This document shows positions 22,339 through 33,359 of a DNA stretch of 64,000 nucleotides, in pieces. The stretch's first letter is position 1, and every line of letters starts with the position of its first letter. Source of the stretch: Wyeomyia smithii (lineage: Eukaryota; Arthropoda; Insecta; Diptera; Culicidae); assembly GCF_029784165.1 (NCBI RefSeq), contig NC_073694.1, positions 45,057,639 through 45,121,638 on the forward strand, given 5' to 3'. Position numbers and translations under genes: made by a program. The notes beneath the pieces were generated by a model. It saw nothing but the letters and a program-made list of their open reading frames with translations, was not told the origin of the DNA and made no database searches.

Positions 22339-23844
22339 TTACACTAGATTACCGTTGCTTCTTGCGATCGTGGCAGTATTCGTCGTAGTCGTCGGAACGG
22401 AATGGTTCAGACCGGGCAATTGCGGATGCGTATGGCTCATGAGCGCATGGTTGTGATGGTGGTGTAGATGCGGATGATGGTGACTGTGGTGCGGTGGATG
22501 GAAATGCTGCTGGCTGTTTGTACTGCTACTGCTGGTGGAGCTGCAGCTGCTATTGCTACTGTTGGCACCACCGAATACACCAGAGATTTTCAACTTGCCC
22601 AACTTGTTCCAGAAGCTGGACTTGTCCGCAAGTGTGCTTAAGTGCTCGGAATTGCATTTACTATTTTTGCTTAGCTTATCGGAGTAGAAACAACAAGTTA
22701 ATCTATTCGCGTTAGGTATCACAACGTTAGAAGCCATTTTACTACAACTAGCGCCTCCACATGTAGCGTAACCGATGGGAATGGAGCCGCAACCGCTATT
22801 GCTACCACAACTGCTCCGTATCGAACTGCTTCCGGCTATCATGGACGTTCCGGAGCCGCTGCCGTCGGCATTATCGTTAATCGTGACCGTCTTGCTGTTG
22901 TTCGTATACATCGCGGTGGTCCGGTATAACATACTACTGGAATAGCTAGCGCCACTACTGCTACTGCCGCTAATGCCACTATCTACGTCACCACTGTTCG
23001 GCTGCGAAGTGGTCGGGGACAGTCGCTCCTGCAGGTGGATCATCGCTGCCGTATTGGATGATCCGGCCGCTATGCAGTCATCTTGGGACATTTCATCGTG
23101 AAACTGGGCACAGTGGATCTCGTTTAGGCGTTCCTCGATCGCGTCCTGCTCATCCTTGGAGGGCATTATTAACGTTTCCACCGACAGATTCAACTCCCCA
23201 ATGATTCGGTCGTGCTGGCTCTGCACATGTCGCAGTTCATCGTGCAGATTGAATTTATTGATCGATTCGAAGCTTTGCATCGAAGAAGAATTCATGCTTG
23301 TGCCTGGCTTAGCAGCAGCCATCGCGCCCAGATTGGAGCCTGCTCCAACGTCTTCGTAGATGTTCTCTTTAGTTCCGTAGCGGGTGGTGAAGGTGTGCTT
23401 CTCCTGGAGCGGATTTCCTGCTGCCCCTAGGCCGCTGCTGGACGTCCCGGCCAAGTTCGAGGACACCGAACCCTTCCGAAAGCTCTTACTCAATAAGGCA
23501 CGTAGAGAATTGGTGGATGGCAGCTTGGAGAGCGCGTTGCTCGAGACCGACGAGGAGATTTTGTGTATCTGTGGGATGTTGCTCGGGTGTAGTTGGCCCG
23601 ATTGTTGTTGTGTTGGTGGTGATGGTTGTTGTTGTTGTTGCTGTTGTTGCAGTTGTGGTGTTGATTGCAGGGACTGCTGCTTCAGTACCATTGGTTCGCA
23701 GTAAGCATAGGAGTACTCGGGATTGCAGCTGCTGTCGCTACTGGATTGATGGTGATGCAGATAGGATGATGGCAGAGTAGCTGCTGATATTGGCGCAGGT
23801 TCGTAGCGTTCCATAGTGGCCACAATGTTGTTGCGCCATTTGAT
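22339..23844 (-). CDS. Unrecognised Gln/His/Ser-rich protein, main coding exon
   Basis: The exon begins after a pyrimidine-rich CACCCTTTCAG acceptor with the codons for IKWRNNI, then VATMERYEPAP. With exon 1 the protein is 676 residues if it reads to TAA at 22339, or 785 if spliced to exon 3. Visible in full-length numbering: a polyQ run (about 240-250), TTRYGTKENIYEDVG (about 328-342), a helix-prone block SINKFNLHDELRHVQSQHDR near 369-388 going on to ELNLSVETL, a Ser/Gly-rich middle, a compact KSSFWNKLGKLKISGVFG (583-600), and a His-rich segment (622-641). No catalytic domain or membrane segment is evident. It looks like an intrinsically disordered scaffold or adaptor; that is inference. I do not recognise the family. 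High GC and long frame support real coding. Confidence 0.88.
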   Translation of the reverse strand: MKWRNNIVATMERYEPAPISAATLPSSYLHHHQSSSDSSCNPEYSYAYCEPMVLKQQSLQSTPQLQQQQQQQQPSPPTQQQSGQLHPSNIPQIHKISSSVSSNALSKLPSTNSLRALLSKSFRKGSVSSNLAGTSSSGLGAAGNPLQEKHTFTTRYGTKENIYEDVGAGSNLGAMAAAKPGTSMNSSSMQSFESINKFNLHDELRHVQSQHDRIIGELNLSVETLIMPSKDEQDAIEERLNEIHCAQFHDEMSQDDCIAAGSSNTAAMIHLQERLSPTTSQPNSGDVDSGISGSSSSGASYSSSMLYRTTAMYTNNSKTVTINDNADGSGSGTSMIAGSSSIRSSCGSNSGCGSIPIGYATCGGASCSKMASNVVIPNANRLTCCFYSDKLSKNSKCNSEHLSTLADKSSFWNKLGKLKISGVFGGANSSNSSCSSTSSSSTNSQQHFHPPHHSHHHPHLHHHHNHALMSHTHPQLPGLNHSVPTTTTNTATIARSNGNLV

Positions 23845-25574
23845 CTGAAAGGGTGACGAAGAAAAAAAAAGGGTGATGATGTGAATTCCGTTCGCGTCGA
23901 AAAAAAAAAAATTTTCTTCTTCCGTTCCATTAGAGACAACAAAAAAACTTAAAAACTTAAAAAAGTTACAGACTTGGAAAAAAGTTACAGACTTGTAAAA
24001 TTATCACGTTTGAAATTAATGTCATTATTACCCATCTTAAACATAAAATATACGGAAAGCTTTTTAGATTGATGAAGCACTTTGGTCCTGCTAAGAAAAA
24101 CAACTAGTTTTTCTTTAGTAAAAATGGATATTGAAAATATTCGATAGAATGCTTTTAATGGTATAAAACAGGTGATCTTTAACCCTCTTCTTAGGTCTCT
24201 CTAAAGATATATGTGTAGCCTTTCGACTAGCAGATGTTAATATTCACACGCTTTTCCTTCCATAAATATTTTCTTGTGGAGTTTTTGTGATACTCTGGTT
24301 AAGCAAATTTTCTTCCTTTCATTCGTACTTGTAACATCATCTGTAAAATATTCAAAATTTCTGTAAAAAATGTAAAAATTCACTGTTTATTTTTAAGCGT
24401 GCAGACAATATTTTATTTGCCCCGACATCATTCCCAAGCACAGAACTAAGTTCAAAATGCCATATGGCATCACCTGTTAAATATACTTTGATAACAGTTT
24501 ACCAACTATACTTGAAATTTCCAACGATGAAAATATTCTAAGCAGTTAGAGAACAGATTGATCATCCACATGCAATATAGTTTATGCCTATTATGCGGTT
24601 GCTGAGCAATAAGAGTTTGAATGTCATTTTTCGATGTTAAAATTGATTTCTCTTCGCGGGGACAGGGTTAATACTTGCACTTTCGAACCACATGTAAAAC
24701 ACATACTAACACAAAATATTTTTAGTTGTCATTAAGAAATATGCGTTAACCAATTTAGAACTATGCAAATTTTTACTGACTTGTATTCTATCTAAGCTCT
24801 TGGTTGACAATGCCATTGTTTGAATGTCAAGGGTGGAGAAATAATTTGTTAATGCTGCGATGAAACCATATTTCTTGACTAAAAACCATGATACGAATTC
24901 CTCAATCCAAAACCTTTAAATACGTGATCCAGTTTTAAGGATATCCTTCAATTTAAAAGAGATTGATAGTGTGTGAAAACTCTTTTTCCAAAAAAAAAGA
25001 CTAGAAAATAATCGTAAAATGAAACGAGTTTACCCATGAATACTTGAACTTGAGCGGTCACGTTTCACAATTTTGCTCCACTATTCAACATTAAAATCTT
25101 GCGGTTCGTGTCCTGTCTGAATGAGGGTAATTTTTTCTAAGTCTAAATCACACCCTCAGCCCTTATTTGTTTTCGCATCCTTGAAAAAATAAAACATACA
25201 TTGGCTATTTCAGAACTTAAATATAGTATTTTCCTTTTTTTTCTTAAGCTTTTCAAAAAGAGGTTTTCTGGGGTAAAAAAAGACATGTGTGGGTTAAAAA
25301 CATCTCTTAATGAGCCTCTTGTGATAATAGAGAACTCTTTAGGGCTGATGAGTCGTTAAAATAGTTTGAATTTTTTTCCCTAATTGTTTCTCAGTTTTCC
25401 ATGATATTCCCTGAATTTCCTGATCGCAAAATAAATCCCTTGGTATTCTCGGATTTCCTGGTTTTTACCATCCTGTACTATAACGTCTTTTAGATAAAAA
25501 TCTAAACATATCCAAGTGTTTTTCTAAAAAAGTTAATAATAATCAAAAAATTACCGCTATAGTTTCGATTTTTT

Positions 25575-26090
25575 GACGTAGAATCATGTCTTTCGGCAAC
25601 GTAGAATGAAAATCTAAATATCGAGAGCGTCACGAAAATTGTCAGTTTTCAACGGATTTCCTTTAATATTGCAGTAGTCGATGAGAAAATTAGTAATGCG
25701 TTCTCCAAAATGCGGAAAACTGTGATTTTATGATGTTAACGATTGTACTATTTTTCAATAGTACGAGTCTTGTATGATGTATTTTTGTGACTGCGACAAC
25801 GGCCGAAATCTACCCTAGACACCCCGAAATGGAAACTTCCGGTTTCTAGAAAACAGCCATAAACTGGCCAAATGCTGCTAAATATGAGTATTTCCAAGGC
25901 CGGGATGATATTCAGAGGCCAAGAATTGACCTCAGATATCACTTTTAAATCAAAGATGGTGACGTCTGGTTCCTGGAAAACAGCCGAAAATGGTCAAATA
26001 CTACCCAATATATCCAGTACCAGGATTACGCGCAAAGTCTGAAAATCAAACCCAGATATAATTTTGAATTTTTTCCAGAGAGTTATTTTG
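25575..26090 (+). repeat. Dispersed repeat with two tandem CTGGTTCCTGGAAAACAGCC-type units
   Basis: The left part (25635-25740) has GTCAGTTTTCAACGGATTTC and CAGTAGTCGATGAGAAAATT, and is matched by 50253-50330. To its right two units about 140 bp apart each carry TTCCGGTTTCTAGAAAACAG-like text, GCC-AAATGGTCAAATACT-like text, CAGG-AT-ATGC-AGAGTCTGAA-like text and CCTCAGATATCA-like text (about 25835-25950 and 25970-26060). It is intronic and non-coding. Confidence 0.65.
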
Positions 26091-26190
26091 ATAGTGTTGG
26101 ATGGAAGTTATTGACATAAACATATTGATAGAAGATAGTCTATCGTTATCTTAGCTCAAGTGGAATGTCAAGATCAGGTTACTTAGGGGC

Positions 26191-26358
26191 TTAGGGGCTA
26201 TCCACATTCCACGTGGACAGGTTTTTAATGATTTTGACCTACCATCTCCTTCCTTGGATAACTGCCCATATAAATTCTAAAAACTTTGTATGGACCGTGG
26301 ACATTACACAGACCCCCCCACCCCAAGGCTGTTCACGTGGAATGTAGATGGCCCCTTA
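26191..26358. mobile_element. MITE with GGGGC.ATCCAC termini, copy 2
   Basis: The left end TTAGGGGCTATCCACATTCC and right end GGAATGTAGATGGCCCCTTA are inverted repeats of about 30 bp. It shares its interior with copy 1 at 6556-6722 (ATTTTGACC, CTGCCCATATAAATTCT, GTGGACATTA). The two copies differ at several sites, so they are old. A CTTAGGGG duplication sits at the left edge. Confidence 0.85.
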
Positions 26359-26998
26359 TTACATATCTCACCTCACGATAGAATCATCGTGCTTAGGACC
26401 AGGCTTGTTTTCGCCTCAGAGAAACACTATCGGAGATCATCTTTCAATACGAAAACAATTGTTTTAACACTGGTGGGTAAAGCGACGCACTTGCTTGAAG
26501 AGAACACCGCTGTGGAATCTGAAATATTTCTCCAGAGAGATAATAAACTGGAGTAATCTTTCTCACACTCAATAACTACATAGCAGAGCTCACTGCAGTG
26601 CTTTTACTTAAACAGATATCCAATGAGGGAATTATCTAGGTAGGAAAGTAAATTGCGTTGTTTGCTCTGCATCTCGAACGGAAAAAAATCCATCTACCCG
26701 TCATGCATGTTTGCTCTTCGAATGCTATCAGATTTATCTAAGCAGTGCACACCACAGAATTCTTCTGTGTATTCTCTCTAGAGTGATTCACCACTTGTTT
26801 CGCTTAGCAGTGTTTAAGCAGAATGTTGTTAGTTTTTCTGCGAGCAGCAGAAACACAACACAAAACAAAAAGACAAGTATAGTGCAAAAAATTGCTACAC
26901 GCAGCTCTTATGTTGGTCAAGAAGTAAACGGTAGGTAAACATTCACCCTGCCCCTCTAACATATTGGAAGAATACCAAATTCTTGGCGCCCTCGTGTG

Positions 26999-28085
26999 TT
27001 TTTTTTTTTGTATGCCTGAAGGGCATTGGGACTAAAGGAGCCCCTGCAACAATCATATCGATTATCTTTTGTGGCAGGCCCTGATTGCTGTACACAGATT
27101 ACGAGGTACTAACGACCTTTTTGGGATTAGATTTCCATACCTGATATGGATTCAAAAGGTAACGTCCGAAGAAGTAGTACTTTGCAAATGCAAGGGCTCC
27201 ACAATAACAAAGCATATGAGCGGACGATCAACTGCAAGGTTGCAGAAGCGACAGTTATCACATCCGACAATTTCGATGTTCTTCAGATGGTGAAGAGCAG
27301 GACAGTGTCCGGTAATAACTCCCATGTAGAGACGTAGCTCACCACGCTTGAGACCGAGAAGCCTCTTGGTTATAGCATGGTTTGGAGAGTTAAACTGTTT
27401 AGCTTGTCTGCAACCCTGTGTATTGTTCCATTGGTTAGGTATTTCTAGCGTTTCCCATGATATAAGTTCGCGCTTGACGGCGGTTTTGGAGGTGCTTAGA
27501 CATGGCTCAGGTCTAATGAATTGTTGAACTGATCTTTATTTTGCGAGGCAGTCGGCGTTTCCATTGCCCTCGATGCCAGAGTGTCCTGGTACCCAGTGAT
27601 TCTGCCGTGATAGCTCTCGTAGTGCTGCGCTGCACTTCCAAACTAATTTGGATACGCATTTGGCGGACCTTAGTGCTAGTAGTGCAGCTTGGCTGTCCGA
27701 GAATATGCCGATTTTCTGAATCCGACTTGTTGTAGTGTTGTCAACCCTTCTTTTTAGAAGAGCTGTAGCGCCTTCAATATCAAGAAATGCGCATAGCGCA
27801 TTTCTCTTAATACTTCAGCGACTTTTTGATAAGATTAACTATACCATGAAGAGCAGTTTCCGTCGATTTACCAGGTTGGTAAGCATGCTGATCTTTATAT
27901 AGTGGTGAGTTCTTGAGAAACTCGTTGCGTATATGGTTATCTGCCATTTTCTTCATCAACTTCAGTAGTGTAGATGTGAGGCATAGGCCTTAAGGTTTTA
28001 GGTAATGTTTTGTCTTTTTTCCCTACCTTTGGTATGAAGATCACCGCCCCCGTGTGTTAGCTTGACCAAGGTATTTTCACCATTC
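26999..28085 (-). mobile_element. LOA-like (Lian/Loner-type) non-LTR ORF2 relic with poly(A) end
   Basis: Minus-strand translation gives, in order, an RT start block IPKVGKKDKTLPKTLRP (near 28050-27990), KMADNHIRNEFLKNSP and KDQHAYQPGKSTETALHGI (27900-27838), then a sudden jump to RNase H: KIGIFSDSQAALLAL (about 27715-27670) and WVPGHSGIEGNGNADCLA (27597-27544). RLLGLKRGELRLYMGVITGH and CDNCRFC follow. The central RT with its catalytic YADD box is missing, so an internal deletion joins finger and RNase H. Several frameshifts occur. A poly(A) tail (T run at 26999-27010) marks the 3' end. The Q-H-A-Y-Q-P-G-K-S-T-E-T-A-L block is what points to the LOA clade. It sits in the host intron, on the same strand as the gene. 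Confidence 0.8.
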
Positions 28086-28102
28086 TACAAGACGACTGTA
28101 TT

Positions 28103-28740
28103 TTGTTAACAATCAACATGAATGCCGAAAGAAGGGACAAATTTGTGGACATTTATTTGAAAAATCCATGGTGGTATAAGGAAACATTGACAACGATTCG
28201 GAAGCCTCAAGCCAATCATCAGAGTGAAACTGTCGACCGGAAACTGCGTGGTAAGATTGTTAATCAAGAGGAATCCCAATCTTTCGGGCCGTGATTTGGT
28301 CAGAAAATTGTGAAGTGAATTCGACTCCGTGAAGGAATCAAGTCGTATCGAGCTAGCAAACAGTCAAACCGGACTTTAAAATAGAATGGTGTGGTCAAAA
28401 TTCGTGCTCGGAAGCTATACGACCAGGTGCTGAATGGTATGCAGGAAAGGGGGTCCAGTTGGTTTCAAGAGACCTTAACCCACCCGATTGCCCCCAGTTC
28501 AGCTCTATTGAAAAATACTGGGCAATCATGAAGAGGAGACTCAAGGTAAAAGAAAAAAAAATCGAAGACATCAATCAAAATCTGGTGGAATGATATAGCC
28601 AAAACAATGGACGAAGAAGGTTGCCGGAAAAGTTCGAGAATTCCTTTTACGAAATCGTGACGAATAATTTTATCGTTGTTTTTAAATACTTAACAAATAA
28701 CTTAAGTACACTAATGAATAAATAACCAAAATAAACGCAA
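28103..28740 (+). mobile_element. Tc1/mariner-group transposase relic, internally deleted
   Basis: The frame at 28118-28290 begins MNAERRDKFVDIYLKNPWW and resembles an N-terminal helix-turn-helix. Later text in other frames reads SRDLNPPDCPQFSSIEKYW (28473-28530) then AIMKRRLKVK, the third catalytic acidic region as found in ITm (DD3xD) transposases. The middle of the catalytic domain, between about 28300 and 28460, is missing or scrambled. It is non-functional. It lies tail to tail with the LOA relic in the host intron. The exact family within Tc1/mariner is not certain. Confidence 0.7.
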
Positions 28741-29636
28741 CTGTTCTCGCCTTCCAGCTGGTTAAACTGGGTTCAGGGTTACCAATCAGTTGAAAAAGGG
28801 AGAGTTGAAAGGGAATTCTTTCCTAATTTACCGCTTAATTTACCATCAAATTGATTGAACCTTATCGAGTGTATTCCCTAGCGTATTGCGAGATACACTG
28901 GGGTCGCTTTTTAAACGGGATATTTTTACAATAAACCTGATTATTTTTACTCAATTCGGAAGATTATTTGTACGCGGTATCAAAAAAGTTTAATATAGGT
29001 ATATCTAATCTACTCTTTCTAATACGGTACAACCAACCGCGTATACGTTGACGTAAATCTACGTTAATCCTGCTGTCGTGTCTCATACACAACATCTTCA
29101 ACTTTCGTAGTTCCATAAATTAATAAAATTCGGTACATTGGATACAGACAATTCGAAAACGGCAAAACCGATATAAGATTGAAGAAATTTCAAAATACCT
29201 GAATTTTATTCTGGGGTGTTTTGAAAAAAAAAAAAAAAAAGGTGAGTTTTAAGACAGGCAAGTTTTTAGAGGGAAACCTAAATCAATGATTATGAAGGAT
29301 TGAAGAAACAGTGGTTAGCCTTGATCACGTTACTCATTCTGAATGTGGGTTGCGTTCAGTAGGGATATGAGTGCGGAAGAATAATGAAGAGAGAGGATAG
29401 GTTAGACAACCTAAGTGGTTAAGTGTTTTCCTGCTATTATTAGCGATACCGCTTACCGTGCAGCGCACGTGCTGTTTAAATAAACCACTGCGCAGTTCAG
29501 TCGATGATCGATTTGATAATAACATTCGAATTATTGCTTATACCATGACATCATTGGGAAACGACTTTTCGAATTTCGTTTTGTCTCCTCGAAAAATGTG
29601 CCGATGCAAAATTCCTGTGCATTAAAGGCAGACAGT

Positions 29637-29800
29637 GTGTGCAACTTAGGAAGCGAAATATAAGCGAACTGAAAATATGATAAAGACTTGGAAAAACATA
29701 CCGCATCCAGACAGGACTTGATCCCGCAACCTCCTTGTTTCCGACATGGTGTGTTGATTAACTAAAGTACAGGAAGAAATAATGCCTACACAACAGTGTG
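29637..29800 (-). repeat. tRNA-derived SINE-like repeat, family 2, copy 1
   Basis: Read on the minus strand it has a tRNA-like stretch ending GGGATCAAGTCCTGTCTGGA (B-box-like GG-TCAA-TCC) and then ATGCGGTAT, a linker with TTTTCAGTTCGCTTATAT, and GCACACACTGTCTGCC. A copy in opposite orientation follows at 29878-30040. A possible third trace is at 25095-25135 (GCGGTTCGTGTCCTGTCTGA). Confidence 0.6.
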
Positions 29801-29877
29801 TGAAGATGATAGGGGTGAGCAATAGAATAGACGGCAGTTGAATGTTATACGAATATATACTCTGGAACAGTACCACC

Positions 29878-30040
29878 GTCCCAGTAGTTTAATTTGCCAA
29901 AGCCCCATGCCGGAAAGGAGATTGCGGATTCAAGTCCTGTCTGGATGCGGTATATTTTTCCATATTTTCAGTTCGCTTATTTTATGCTTTCCCAGCTGCA
30001 CACACTATCTGCCATTAGTAAACTTGAATGTTGACAGGTA
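29878..30040 (+). repeat. tRNA-derived SINE-like repeat, family 2, copy 2
   Basis: GCGGATTCAAGTCCTGTCTG, GATGCGGTATATTTTTCC, TTTTCAGTTCGCTTAT and GCACACACTATCTGCC follow each other as in copy 1 but on the other strand. The two copies form an inverted pair about 80 bp apart. The tRNA-like 5' part is weaker than the B box. Confidence 0.6.
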
Positions 30041-30159
30041 AAAAGTCGTTAAAAATCAAAGTTTTAGTTCGAAAAAAATTCAGTGCAGCAGCCAATATAA
30101 ACAATACAATATCGCACGCTGGCCTGGGGGGCTAATGCGGTCTCGATCAACTAGATTAG

Positions 30160-30370
30160 TTGAGAGAATTCGTTATCGATATTGTTTTCGGCACATTTTG
30201 CATGTTGTAGGATAAGTACAACGATACACCGTGCCCCAGTGCTGAGTCGAGAAAATTTCCAGCTCGAAAAGATCCTCGACCTGATCGGGAATCGAACCCG
30301 ATATCACAACCGTGTGGGAAAGCTAGCCGACCGACATCGCTAACCACAGAACCACGGGAACCACACACAG
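30160..30370 (-). repeat. tRNA-derived SINE with clear A and B boxes
   Basis: On the minus strand the copy starts near 30368 with GTTCCCGTGGTTCTGTGGTT. Its A-box-like TGGTTAGCGATGT is at 30346-30334 and a perfect B box GGTTCGATTCC at 30298-30288. A non-tRNA body follows (GATCAGGTCGAGGATC, CAGCACTGGGGCACGGTG). It cannot fold into a full tRNA, so it is a SINE, not a tRNA gene. It is oriented with the host gene, inside its long intron. Confidence 0.8.
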
Positions 30371-33359
30371 CCTATTTTCCAGATATAGGCAAAAAATTTC
30401 ATTACTAAAGACAGACAGCCTTTCGATGCAACGCATAGTCTGAAATAGTATATATTTTCCCGACATTCCTTCGCCGAAATAAAGTGCTGATACTAGATAC
30501 CTTGTTTCCCGTGAGAGAAACAACAACGGCCGCATGTAAAATAAGTAGAGAAAACGCTCCTACATTCATCCCAATTTACCGTTTGATTCCACTAGTTTTT
30601 TCAACGTAAAAGTAATTTTATTCTTACATCTTGATTTAGTCGAGTAGTCGGTTTTGCATTGGAAAAAATAGTAAATAGTAAATTGAACGATTAATTTGAA
30701 ATGAATTGAGGTGTTGAGATAGATATAGGAGCGATCTCTCGATAACAAAAAAAAATAACGATAAAATTTTTCGTTTTCGATAGGTGACAGAAACAAATTC
30801 AAGAAATAAAATGCTAGAGAAGAACAGCGTGAAAGATCGGGAAAGAGAATTGTTTATCTCCGGTTTTACAAACTATCCAAAAAAATCGATTTTTACAAAC
30901 ATTTTTTTATACAGACGAGATCTCGAAGTTTTATGCATTTCTAGGATATTTACTGCCCCTAATCGCATAATTGTAATATTTGCAAAATTGGTTGTTCGAG
31001 CAAATGACACGTTTATATTTTGACCTTAAATGCATCGTTCCTAATATGTTCTCGTAAATAGACAGTTCAACTAAACTTAGTATCATGAAGAAAGTATTAC
31101 TTCAAACTATGTATACATTGAACATACTTTTGAAGTCAAATTCGTTAAAATTTTTGCAATGGTACTTTTATGCCGTCACTTTCAAGCTACTTTTGGAACA
31201 TATCACAGTGGAAATGAAGTTTTTTTTGTATTTAACGAGCATGAGCTGAACATCAGAAACGGATCACCGGTTGTTGGTTACCAAACCAGAATAACTTCTC
31301 CGAGTTTCAAAGGATGCAGAAGTGGATTTGGATGAAAGCCTTTTTTGACAAAACAGTTGAAAAAGTTAAGTAATGTAACAATTATGCGGTTACTTACGCT
31401 ATGTGACAAAACAACTATGTATTCTATGTATTCTTTATGACTTTTGTCAAACAAATATAAGCATACTTTTCTAGTTGTAAAACGTAAATACTATTTCAAG
31501 CATTTCCCAATAAAAGCACGAAATCCATAAAATGTCGAATGGTACAATTATTCGATCACAGGCAGTTTAGTTGAAAACAAAAATTCGTCTTTGACAATTT
31601 TTTGAGAAACTATTGAACTTCATATGAACAATTTCTATGCGTTTTTCCATCAAACAAAAAATTGAAATTTTGACCACTTTGAGACTGCACAAAGCTTTTG
31701 AACTCTACTACTACTGTTCAACAAAAACGAAGGTCAAATTTTTGTACCCTAATTAATTACAATTAACTCTGGTGAGGAAGAGGGGGGGGGGGTAGTTTAG
31801 GGATCTGTTATCACCCTGGTATTGGACCCTGAAACGTGGTATTATTTGAACCCTCGAATCCGACGTACAAAATTTGTATCTTAGTTTCGCAATGTTCTAT
31901 ATATTATATTAATAAACATTAGGACTAGTTAGTCCAATAATGTCTGTTGGTAGAGTTAAATAAACCCTCAACGACTACGCTACTGAATCTTTCACGGGTT
32001 GCTCTGTTTCGGAAAGTTCTTGAAAAAAGTTGTCTTTAATATTCGGTAAATGAGTAACCTAGTGCTTTCAATTGGGCCCACCTTACTTTTCTGAAACAAC
32101 CTTTCCAACTAAACAGCATTGAATAATTGTTTTTTTTTTGTTTACAGTATAAATATAAGAACATAAATAGTAATGTAGAAAAGCCAGTACATAGTGAGTT
32201 GATACGCTTAAAACATTGTAACTTGCGGAATATTCCTGAAATATTTCGCACAACCACAGTGAAAAGATTTCGCGCCAACTCGACTGAGGGACAGGATTCG
32301 ATGGAACTTTGTGGATGTGACGTTCTGGAAAGTGTCTAAAGTTTAAAAAAAAAAAAATTTACAAAATTGAATTTAAGATTGTACACTGAAAAAATAAAAT
32401 CATTAAAAAACATACTTAGCTGTAGCTTGAAAGGCACAATCTGTTTATATTGAGACTAGTGCCCTAGTGGCAGAAAAAGCCACTCTTACTCTACCACATG
32501 TGTCATCAACAATGGAATTTATCAGAATGAGTGGCTCCAAAAACGGTTGGTGCTTTTTATCGGAAACCATTTTTAAAATTTATTGTTTTGACCAGATCCT
32601 GATATGAATGATATGAAATTAACATTGTACCAAAACTCGAAGTGGAGCGTAAACTTCGGGATGCCTATTTAAATGCATATGATGTTTTAATCGTGTGAGT
32701 TTTTAAACAATATTCCTTAATTGTGCAATGAATAATTATATCAGAAATTTGAAGTTTTGTGGATACAGACCTTAGACATACAAAATTGAGTTTTGTCTGC
32801 CTATCAGCAAATTGGATCTTCATTTGATCAGATTGGTGCATAATTGTCAAACTAAACTTAGTATTTTGTTAATACATACTATTTTCATGTGTTTGTAAAG
32901 CCAGGATATTAATTACTTGTTATCGATAAACTGCAATAGGTCAGAAAAGGTCAATTTATTGGTAGTTGAACTTCAACTTCCAGTTACTGCGAATGGGTTA
33001 AGTATTTGTTCTCAAATCTTCTAGAACAGCAAAGAAATTACAAAAAGTAAACTGTACAGTTTTACTTCATCCGGTCCGACGTCGATCTTTAATCGAAAAC
33101 CATTACCGGCAACATTTAGAACAAAACTCATGCAACTTAGAATCTATTAAACTTTGTACCATGGCTCTTGAAAACTAGCAAACAAAATCAACAACAAAAA
33201 ACGTGAAGAACATGCACTTCAATCTGACGATATTGGTAGAGTTGGGTAGATTTTGTCTGGCATAGGGTGAAATGTGTGTGTGCATAGAGTAAATTTTCAA
33301 ACGCATTCCGCGTGCTTTTAGTAAAGCGTTCACAACATCCAACGTAACGTGATACTAAC

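Larger units (their letters stand above)
23845..33359 (-). other. 9.5-kb intron of the host gene, filled with transposon relics
   Basis: It is bounded by GTTAGT at the 5' side and CTTTCAG at the 3' side. It holds a MITE, an LOA-like ORF2 relic, a Tc1/mariner relic and at least three SINE copies, listed separately. The stretches 23850-25570 and 30380-33350 show only AT-rich sequence with chance frames and short runs (for example poly(A) at 32347-32358). I see no additional conserved exon in it. Confidence 0.7.

Noticed and set aside
30288..30346. A tRNA gene on the minus strand
   Set aside because: A and B boxes are present, but no acceptor or anticodon stems pair and a SINE body follows.
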